DNA of 64,000 nucleotides, taken from contig OW388300.1 in NCBI GenBank assembly GCA_936450465.1, forward strand, positions 48,721,378 to 48,785,377. Reading direction: 5' to 3'. The position numbers were made by a program, and so were the translations under genes. This document shows positions 55,264 through 64,000 of the stretch, piece by piece. The notes beneath the pieces are model-generated. The model ran no database searches and had not been told where the DNA came from. It worked only from the letters and a program-made list of their open reading frames with translations. The stretch's first letter is position 1, and every line of letters begins with the position of its first letter. The stretch is from Gibbula magus. Taxonomy: Eukaryota; Mollusca; Gastropoda; Trochida; Trochidae.

Positions 55264-55399
55264 TCATGTTCGACTGTGCACATCCCCTGGCTGACCCAGC
55301 GATCACAGATTACGTGGAGGAAATACGATTCAAAGTTTGTTGAATTGTACCAATCTGAGACTATCATAAAGTCATTTTATAATGTTATTAATTAAGTAT

Positions 55400-55645
55400 T
55401 TCCGTATTGGCCCAGTTACAGGTCCGAGATCCGTTGTAATTGGCAATTTTATTAATGAACTTAATTTAATTATATTTGCACAATGGTAAACATCTCATTT
55501 ACATCAAAATACCAATCATCAATAAGCACGGTTCAAAGTTGTGAAGCGTTAGTTTCGGGCATTCTCCGAATGTGAGACTGCGCATGCTCAGACTCATGTT
55601 GGTCCAGTTTGTCTCCTATTGGCCCTGTTTAAAGGTCCACGTGTC
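55400..55645 (-). promoter_or_regulatory. Candidate granulin promoter region
   Basis: On the - strand two CCAAT boxes occur in similar settings (GGGCCAATA at about 55408-55416 and 55616-55624), with an NRF1-like TGCGCATGC at 55580-55588 between them. These are common features of TATA-less promoters. The region lies upstream of the predicted first exon. Confidence 0.4.
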
Positions 55646-56815
55646 GAATCATTATGGTCTCGGCAGTATATGCTGTATATGCTGTATAAGTTCTATATCA
55701 TTGTTAATTAATAATCAATGATTCTCATGTAGTGCGACTAACAGAGAAGACTTTATTTACAACTTATGGTCAATGAGATTGTTTATCAAAGAACATTTAT
55801 AATAATATCCCCTATTCCACTTGCCACGAATTATCACGAAAGAGTAGTTTTGTACATTCGAAGACAATTCGAAATATATTTTTGAAATCAACAAATGATT
55901 CCTAGTTGATTCGGCAACATTCTTCCAATTCATGGCATTCGTGAAATGTTTTTTTTTGTCAAAAGATTTTCACGAATCATCTCGGAATTGCAGTTTCGTA
56001 AATGTTTTGTAAACTATTCGTAATTAAATCTGAAGGCGGAAATTCATATTACCTGTACACATTTCTACACGGCTGTTAATAAAAATGCCATTTTCAAATT
56101 TTACCTTAAAAAGAGGATAATATAAGTTTCGTTTATCCAGAGAGAATGTACTGCAATATAACTGCAGCGATTTAGCTATCAACTGTGATTACAAGTTATT
56201 TCTTTGACCTTTCCAATGCAGCTACTCCAATCTGTACATCTGTTTTCTTTTCAATTGTTATTGTTATCAATTCCAAACGTTGGAATCTGAAATCTGAAGG
56301 GAACAACCTTTGTGGTAAGAGAATGCAAAAACAAGCGGAATACAAAAAATATGAGAAGTGTATTGCAATCAATGGCAATTACGTGAAAAAGAAACCTATA
56401 ATAATATCAGACCAACATGTTCAACAAAATGGGCGTGGCAGTGTCCTCCCTAAAACCAGAAATGCTAGAAGAAAGCTTAAAATTTGGGAATATTATTGTT
56501 GGAGAGTAAGATTTGTAAATTTCATAAAGTAGGTATAAGTATACCTACTCATATTCCTACTCCCAAAATTAAGGGCGTGGCAGGGATACAAATTAAAGTC
56601 CGGTAGAGACATGCAAACAGCAGCAAAAGCTCGTTATCTCAGAAGGGCCAGTACAGAGGTTTCACGTTATTTCATACTGTACTGTGTTACAGTCTGTGTG
56701 TAAGACTGGTGTAGTCTTACTCCCTCCTCTGAACAATTTATTCATGAAATATCTCCATGTTATTTAATATTGAAAAGAAGCCTATGGAAAATGGATTTTC
56801 ATAAACAGACGCTCC
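55646..56815. other. Intergenic stretch, nothing supportable
   Basis: AT-rich. A 115-codon open frame at 56185-56532 on the + strand has a hydrophobic start and a basic body but no recognisable family or splice context. Confidence 0.45.
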
Positions 56816-56817
56816 TT

Positions 56818-57217
56818 ATGTCATGGCATGGTGTCCGGCGTCCATCCATCCGTCCATCCGTCCGTCCGTCCGTCCGTCCGTAAACTTTTCGCTTTTTCGA
56901 CTTCTTCTCAAGTGCTGAAATTTTATGTGCAGACTCCTTGGCCAATGGGGATTCTAAATTGTAGATTTCGTGACCCCGTGACCCCAAATGGGGTCACAGG
57001 TGTCACGTCCTTAAAAAACTATATTCATCATCTTCTCCAGTTCCAAAAGGTCTAGAGAGCTGAAATGTTGTGTGCAGACTCCTTGGCCAATGGGGATTCT
57101 AAATTGTAGATTTCGTGACCCCGTGACCCTAAATGGAGTCACAGGAGTCACATCCTTAAAAACCAATTTTCATCTTCTTCTCCAGTTCCAAAAGGTCTAG
57201 AGAGCTGAAAAGTTGTG
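56818..57217 (+). mobile_element. Repeat element of the family nested at 18.75 kb
   Basis: GGCATGGTGTCCGGCGTCC, a (CGTC)n run at 56842-56880, and units with TGTGCAGACTCCTTGGCCAA, GGGATTCTAAATTGTAGATT and GGGGTCACAGG match 18753-19095. The element stops abruptly within a unit at AAAGTTGTG, where unrelated sequence begins. Confidence 0.7.
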
Positions 57218-57682
57218 TTGGAACAACGGAGACAGACGAAGATTACGATCACGAGAACAAAGACCTAGAACGGTGAAATGTTCTGAAGACAAATAAAACA
57301 ATAAAATGAAAAGGTCTATACTTGTCATTATTGTCAAAAAATAATAAAATAAATAATATGATAAAAAAACGTTTGGAGTCCTTCAGAAGATTGCAGGCAT
57401 CTTATGGCGAGTTTTAAGAAACTCCTATCTGAATCAATTTAATCAAGTAATAACGCCGCGTATGCAGAATAAAGAATTTGTATATCCATAATTATTGTCT
57501 TCAATCTTCACCATACCAACATTAAGAAAGCCACACAAAAAGTAATAACGTTGTATGAACGTTCAACCTATTCCCAGTCAAGACTTAATACGCAAATACG
57601 CGCACCTGAACCTCCGTTACACCATAACACCGGATGTTGATTTCGTAACAATTTGTGATTGGTCCATCAGTTTCTGAAATAG

Positions 57683-57830
57683 TCAAATGATCTTACTGTC
57701 CCAGAAAAGGCTGAAATTGTTGCATGACAGAACAGAGACAGAGAGTGTCACTTCACTAGCAAGCTTCGAGTCTGAGACTGAAACAGACATTGACATTGAG
57801 GTACACGATTTGACGTCTAACATGATTTAA
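57683..57830 (+). CDS. Possible small ORF or orphan terminal exon
   Basis: An acceptor-like TTTCTGAAATAG precedes a frame that from the ATG at 57687 encodes 47 residues, with an acidic end (FESETETDIDIEVHDL) and a stop at 57828. AATAAA follows ten bases after the stop (57840-57845). The codon pattern and the end signal look gene-like, but no upstream exon was found and no family is recognised. Confidence 0.22.
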
Positions 57831-58098
57831 AAGAAGACGAATAAACGTTAGACTCTGGTTTATATACAAATAATAATGGCACACTATCAATTGTATAATC
57901 ATAAGGCAACATCATATGAGAAAGCCCGTCAAACAGATCTACCAGGGCCCTATCTCATGGTACGATTTGTAGTAATACGACTTGTTGCAACCAACTTTAG
58001 TTGTACTCTGAGAACATCGACTTACCGTCTGATGTACATACAATTTGTCTCTGTCTTTGTCATATTGTAACTTACAAATCAATCAGTGTGAACGAACT

Positions 58099-58104
58099 TT
58101 TAAT
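58099..58104 (-). terminator. Candidate polyadenylation signal for the propeller gene
   Basis: ATTAAA on the - strand lies 55 bases after the stop codon at 58160. It is the common variant signal. Confidence 0.4.
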
Positions 58105-58159
58105 AAAACTTAAGGCTAAATAGGCCTACTCAATGTCTTTCTCAGATCGCGAATTCGGA

Positions 58160-59563
58160 TTAGAAATAAATAAGTCTTATTCCAATGGCTCTTGGCAGTT
58201 TCATAGTAAGAACTTTATCCCCTTGGTGGTTATATTCCTCAAGACGTTTATCTGTCACAACGTGGATAAAGTCTCCACCCAGATACATTTTAGGGCACGC
58301 TCCGTCGTCGTACGGGGATTTAAAAAGAGGGGAGGTAACTCCAGTCTTGATTGAGAAACTAACGATCTGTTTCCTGAAACTGCTACAATAAACCATAACC
58401 TTCCTCTTATCATTGTAGCTGCAGTCTGCAGTTTCATGGTATATATCTCTGGTGAGGTAGGTCTCCCTGTGACCCGTTTTGGGGTAGACATAACTCATGA
58501 AGGTCAAGTTATTACTTCCTTTGTATCCAATGTATACTTCCTGGGTTAACGTGTCGAAGCCCCGAAATTGTATGCTTTTCGTAATCTCGTATGTATCCCG
58601 TCCTTTTTTCGTCTTAAGATCAAAGCGCATCAAGGAATAGGTATCGGTCTTGGTTATGTAAAACAGGGATTGCATACTGTGGTCAAAACAAATACACAAC
58701 ACCCTGGCTTTATGAGACACCAGTTTATAAACTCGGTAATAGCCCAGTTTGAACCGGAAGATACCGCTGTCGGACGCGTGATAAACATTCATAGTGCGCG
58801 GGTCGGTGACGAATATTGAAACACCGAATCGATGCATGCTCAATTTAGGTCTTCCCGGGATAGGTTTGAAAAGTTTGTTCTCTCTGTCAACGCGGGCGAC
58901 AACGAGTTTACGTTTGTGCAGGTAGACGGCATACACCATTGTTATGTTGACCTGGTTCACTGACTGTACTTCTTGCTTTTTTGTAACATGGCCACCTGCG
59001 TTTCCGTGATTACCTAACCTCTCAGCAACATCGTTGTTTTGTGTAGGATGTAGACTCCGGGTATGAAGAATCGAACTAGAATATTTTGCTATTTTATTTT
59101 GTTCACTTGGATCTATTGATGAGTCAGAATCTGGGCGTTTGTGATAACCTGTTTTTTCAGTGTATTGTGTATATCGAGTTGAACCCGTTTCAACATTTTC
59201 TTTACCGGTACCGACAGCCGGTATATACGATTTAGTTTTCCTTTCCATTGAAACCAACGGAACAGGAGCCAGAGGACTTGAGCTTCTATTCATTGAAACG
59301 TTATCAACAGTACTCCCAAATGGTTTTTCACCCGTACTCAAGCCATAGACAGTCCAGACCTTCCGATGTTTAACTGTGTGTCCAATAAAAACCTGTCCAC
59401 GTTTTCCAATGAAACACGAAATCATGTCATATCGATCACAGCAAGCGTCCCCAGAACAGTCCCCAGGAACCAGTCCACTCTTTGACCACCAAATGGTTGC
59501 TATCAGGCCGTGACACAACCGAAGTGATACACTAATGTAAAACAACAATACCATGTTTGCCAT
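58160..59563 (-). CDS. Unrecognised secreted protein with beta-propeller-like C-terminal half
   Basis: 467 residues in one exon. The start chosen is ATG 59563 in context GAGGCGATGG, because MANMVLLFYISVSLRLCHG is a signal peptide and an acceptor-like GTTTGTGAACAG lies 22 bases upstream. Residues 20-75 hold a Cys cluster (DCSGDACCDRYDMISC). Residues 85-200 are a Ser/Thr/Lys/Asn-rich linker, probably disordered. Residues 203-467 contain repeats of about 40 residues with the pattern hydrophobic-Tyr-x-x-(Asp/Ser)...(Phe/Ile)-x-hydrophobic-x-x-x-(Thr/Lys)-Gly, for example LFYITKTDTYSLMRFDLKT and VYIGYKGSNNLTFMSYVYPK. This resembles YWTD/NHL-type propeller blades. Function is unknown. ATTAAA at 58104-58099 can serve as poly(A) signal. 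Confidence 0.75.
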   Translation of the reverse strand: MANMVLLFYISVSLRLCHGLIATIWWSKSGLVPGDCSGDACCDRYDMISCFIGKRGQVFIGHTVKHRKVWTVYGLSTGEKPFGSTVDNVSMNRSSSPLAPVPLVSMERKTKSYIPAVGTGKENVETGSTRYTQYTEKTGYHKRPDSDSSIDPSEQNKIAKYSSSILHTRSLHPTQNNDVAERLGNHGNAGGHVTKKQEVQSVNQVNITMVYAVYLHKRKLVVARVDRENKLFKPIPGRPKLSMHRFGVSIFVTDPRTMNVYHASDSGIFRFKLGYYRVYKLVSHKARVLCICFDHSMQSLFYITKTDTYSLMRFDLKTKKGRDTYEITKSIQFRGFDTLTQEVYIGYKGSNNLTFMSYVYPKTGHRETYLTRDIYHETADCSYNDKRKVMVYCSSFRKQIVSFSIKTGVTSPLFKSPYDDGACPKMYLGGDFIHVVTDKRLEEYNHQGDKVLTMKLPRAIGIRLIYF

Positions 59564-59719
59564 CGCCTCGTTCGTGTGTATAGATCTGTTCACAAACACA
59601 ATCACTATATTACAGGATGTAGATTTCCGAAGCTCTCTTAGCGCTAAGTTTGTCGTATACTCAAAGGTAGTGATTGTCAGTATTATTCTGTTTATCACTG
59701 TTCTTTGTTGACCCTTCAC

Positions 59720-62700
59720 ACATACACATTACCGTCTTTGCATTAGTTATGGTGGTATAGAAAGATCATTGTGTGTTGGACCTGTTAGAGTTTGTAAACG
59801 ATCTCAAGCTGTCCATTATGAACACTTATAGTCCCTGTTTTGTGATATCCCTGTTCTATGGAACTGGCAACCACACTCTGTAATCATAGGACAACATTTG
59901 AATGAGCGCCATCTTACAAAATCATGAATGCTCTGTGGTACAACTTCCTACACTCGAGGAATGTATACATCACGTTGTTTATAGATACGTTACACTTACA
60001 TATTCACACAGTTGTTATGCAATACCATATCTTCATCTTTATTTCAGAAGCCTGCGGCTAGACAGACACGCAGTTTTTATACTGAAGTCATGTTTTCATG
60101 CAGAACTTGACTGTATTAAAACACGTTTTATCTGCGTTCATCTGTTGATGGAAAATACACTTTCAGTACAAGACTTCATTTATCCATTTGATGTGGGACC
60201 GTCGTTATCTGTAATAATGTTGCACATAGGATATACAGATTATAGATTATTTATACATGCAAACACATTATTAATTACTTGGGAAATAATAATACTTCTT
60301 TTCTGTGAATATATGGAAAATATTACATTATTGTGTGCAAACTTTACTTGCAAAGAAACGTGAATTTGCTCTGAACACAAGAGCAATTTACGGAATATAT
60401 ATTTAAACTCTACTTACAGTAAGAGCCAGTGAAATGCAGGTATACTAATACAGCTATAGCTTCTAGGTATACATGCAATATGGGCACAGCCTATGATGTA
60501 ATGCTTTAAGTTAAGTTAACACAAAATCCACAAACACAAATGTGATAATTACAATAAATTCAAGGAAAAGTCAACACATACACATTCCTCATATTGGAAA
60601 TGATCACCCACTGATGTAGTATTGCGGCGAAAAGGCAACATAAGTGTCATACGTATTCACGTTTTCAGAATCCACACAGTCAACTAATTATGGACTAAGG
60701 CCATGTGTCCACAGCATAATATTATCTACCAAATTATATCAATCTACGTCTGGCGTTTGCAACCTGATAAGTTTGATGCTGTCTTTGTGAGAATGAAAAG
60801 CGTCATGTTTCATAATCAATCGCTCCTTCATGTAGCCAAATATCACTTGATAAAATCATTCAATCAAATATTCCTATTGAAAACCAACTAAGTAGTGAAT
60901 GAAGATGGTAAAATGAAATACAAGTTATATATAAACGCGATTGTCTGTCAGTTAATCGCCCCAAGACAAAGGTTATCCATCCATTGTTAACATGTTGCAT
61001 ATCAATATAATTAAATTTGTCGCTGTCTGACCAGCATGACAACTCTATCAATAACTTAATTATGTTTCTAATTTAATGCAGTACAACGAAAACTTATAAA
61101 ATTCGACATGATTGTAATCTAACATATTAACAGATTATGTTTATAATTTAAAATTCATTAGTTTTGAGCATGGTTTCGGAAAACGGCAAAATAATGACTG
61201 GGTATTTTTTTTTTTTTTACAGTAACGTAATTTCCCCATTGTCATTATTATGTAAGCAGGCATAAAGGGCTGAAAAATGGACATACCTCAGTAATCTTTT
61301 AACTTTTTTGTTCAATAACGTTTTATTTAAAATCAGAAATTATGCACGTGTTGCAGAGTAGATTTCCTGTTTCAATGACAATTTTAAATAAATTGAATAT
61401 TGAGATATTTAAAATAAATATACTACACTGAAATTACATTGGACCTTATTGGGAAATGACGATTCTTGCAACACTTTTGACACAGTGCTGTAGTCGGCAG
61501 GTTTGTCGGACCAATCGAATTGGTGGACATGTATGTATTTCAAGGCCACAGTGAGGATTCACTTGTATTGCCAATGTGTCAATAAGTTCTTGATGGATTT
61601 TATATGGGATCAAGGTTTCAAGGTACAGTGAATGTTGAAGGCTGGCCGACCTTCAAGATTTACATTCGTAACCAGTGCCAGTTTTGGAGAACATCAACTG
61701 ATTATCGCGATTTACAATTATAATGATCTTATCAATTATAACCAATAGATGTATGTTGTCTAATTTAGGTAAAACAAAATTTCGCATTCCCTTACACGTG
61801 ATGCTGCTGACCTTGACAGATGAATAGTTAGGTCAAGGACCGGACAAAAATATTTTCAAAATTTGTATCAACAGTATTTTGTTTTTATACAATCTCCTCA
61901 CTCAAGTTCAAGTATGGTGACATTTGCAAGTTCTTGTTAGGGATTTAAGGAAATTATTGAAAAGGTTGGAAGTTTGTTAGCATTTTGTTTAAAATAATAC
62001 TCACACAATTTTGTTGACATTTTATGGTTATTTACTTTTATTATTCAAATTCTGTCATTCTGTCTGGTAGTTAAGTTTAATTTATTCTGAAGATCGGATG
62101 AGGGAATTCTTACTTCATCCTCATTAATAGACTTAATTTTGTTTTTTGTTATTTTTTATTATTGTGTTTGTAGTATACATTCCTTCATATCTTCTTTAAT
62201 TTATCATTTCTTTAATAATATCATTTCAAAGTATTTTTTCTCGCCTCATTATGCATACCTTTTTACTATTCTGATACATCACCGAGACGTTGATTATGTC
62301 GTGGTCGTACATATAGTTAGAGTTTAAAAAACATTGTCAGTCGTATTTAACGTCACTATGTGACATTAAGTGTGAGATTAATGAAATAATTTTAATGAAA
62401 TTAGTTTTAGTTAAATTAATTTTTATTAGGTGAGATCACAATTCAAAAAACCAATTCTTTTGACTTGTTTCCATTTAACGATCTCTTAAAGAGTGGTAAT
62501 GGTATATCTGGCAAACGACTCAAAGCCTTCAGGATATATGAAGTAGATTATTATCAAGAGATTGTCAGTCACTCAATATTGTACACGCTGCGATTCATTT
62601 AGGTAAGCAACATATCTATCACTGTTTAATAATTTAATGCATGGATATAATCATAGCAACAGCGAGACTACCGAACAAGGCGACGTCTTGGTAACTTGTT

Positions 62701-64000
62701 AACTGTATACAGCTGCATCCGAAAAGTCTGTTCACCTACCATCATGAAAATTGAGATTTATGGCAAAGTCGATAGAATTTCATCACATAAAATGACAATG
62801 AATCATCCTGTATTCATTGTTAAAAAACATATTCCCAAAGGTATCACGTGATCGGCACTTCATATCAGTGGTGCATGATTTCCAACTTTGGCTTAATGAA
62901 ATGGGACATTTTTTGAAAATTCAAATTTCATTAAATTTCGAATAAAAGTTTTCATACAAATTTCAACAAATTAATAAAAAAAAACATTGAATGTTCGTAA
63001 GAGGAAATAAATGATGTATGTTTGATCCATTTGAGCGCTTACTGGATATTTCACCGATGAAAATAAAAACTATACTTTTGAAACGTTTGACTTTACGCTT
63101 CAATGAAATTTGCATTTGTTTACTGTGAGGTATAATATTAGATTAGATGGAACATTCAACAGTCTCCTTATGCGAAAATGCAAAAGGATCGCCCCAGTTG
63201 TCGCGTTGATACGATGATTCAAAGACATTCCGAATCACGCAATATTTGTATTAAAATTCACAAGTACAGGTGAAGTAACTTTCGGGGTCAGCTACGGTTA
63301 ACTGTATAAACACTTAATAACATTAAATAAGAAATAACTGTAGGAATGGTAGAGCAACCATTGACTAATCAAGTAATTGATGTTCGATATATTTCGTTAC
63401 ATATCTCCGAATGGTGACCAGTGATTGAAGTCAGCGAGGCTCATTCAAGTTTATTTCACGTTTCGACTCAAAAAGTAAACTACAGGACAAAAGAAAGTAC
63501 TGACCTCAGTTGGTTCGATTAATTCAATATTAAGAAATCAGATGCATTTGAATATAGCACGGTACAATTATACTTTTCTGCAATAGTTTGAAGTGATACA
63601 TTGGTGACTGTGGTTAAAGTTTAGTTAAAATATCTTTGTTTAATGAAGACAGGGAAGGAAATTAAATTTACACCAACCATGTTAAATATGTTGTAAATGT
63701 GTGCAGAATCAGGCACATTTATCAATTTTCACATAGAATATGTCTTATATGTCGATGAAGAGTCGTGCATCATCAAAAATAATTTTTGCAGTAAAAGTAA
63801 TTAAAAGTAAATAAAAACACGTATACGTATTCTTTGATTGCTGACACCTGTACTTTTCAGTTTTACATTATGACATCAAAAACTTGAGTTATTTGCAATT
63901 GAAAATCATACATATGATAAAATCAATAGAAGTGAATACTTTCGTTTTTCTGACGGTTTACAAGAATCCGTACTGTTTCAGATAGTGTGATCCTAAATAA
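59720..64000. other. Region beyond the propeller gene, no gene recognised
   Basis: AT-rich sequence. The first 150 bases probably contain the leader and promoter of the propeller gene. Longer frames, such as 153 codons at 59902-60363, have biased composition and no domain. A T-run lies at 61204-61217. No transposon ends were seen. Confidence 0.5.

Noticed and set aside
56185..56532. 115-codon open frame, possible small gene
   Set aside because: Lysine/asparagine-rich composition typical of AT-rich chance frames, and no family or regulatory context.
57217..57640. Solo LTR beginning TGTTGG and ending near CCATAACA
   Set aside because: The end bases are suggestive, but there is no clear target duplication, tRNA primer site or second copy.
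59564..59719. N-terminal extension of the propeller protein by 52 residues
   Set aside because: The extension would bury the signal peptide, and an acceptor-like site lies just before the chosen ATG.
59902..60363. 153-codon open frame divergent from the propeller gene
   Set aside because: No domain, signal peptide or poly(A) context. It would need expression evidence to be called.

Overview
The window is animal nuclear DNA, most likely from a mollusc and plausibly a gastropod. It is AT-rich, has long introns with GT-AG junctions, a clear metazoan Ral GTPase gene and a granulin gene, and many short tRNA-headed SINEs, MITEs and Helitron-like repeats of the kind common in mollusc genomes. The species call is inference; the eukaryotic gene structure is read directly from the sequence.

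Layout: (1) About 1-2740 shows no gene. (2) A TATA box near 2746 followed by a short sequence with a good splice donor at 2918 is a possible promoter and non-coding first exon. (3) About 12991-43688 on the + strand is one gene for a Ras-like GTPase of the Ral family. It has three shared coding exons (12991-13098, 14407-14615, 28338-28512) and two alternative last coding exons (41709-41870 and 43572-43688). All joins keep frame. The two last exons give proteins of 217 and 202 residues whose C-termini differ: a lysine-rich tail ending in CVLM versus a Ral-like tail ending in CVIL. This is the most interesting system in the window, because it predicts one Ral switch domain with two lipid modifications and two membrane addresses, as known for K-Ras4A/4B. 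(4) About 44-52 kb is repeat-rich. (5) 52394-55132 on the - strand is a secreted granulin precursor with three complete 12-cysteine granulin domains, nearly all in one exon, with a tiny first coding segment that supplies the start codon. (6) 58160-59563 on the - strand is a single-exon gene for an unrecognised secreted protein with a predicted beta-propeller-like C-terminal half. (7) About 59.7-64 kb shows no supportable gene.

The long Ral introns hold most of the repeats. The largest is a 25-copy, 82-bp minisatellite (20419-22470) whose second half is a dimeric higher-order repeat and whose main unit type carries a perfect G-quadruplex motif. Others are SINEs, two TTAA-flanked MITE families, a Tc1/hAT-type collection of MITEs, and Helitron-like elements rich in AGGTCA half-sites. 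The Ral gene and the two secreted-protein genes are convergent. Nothing in the sequence shows that they act in one pathway.
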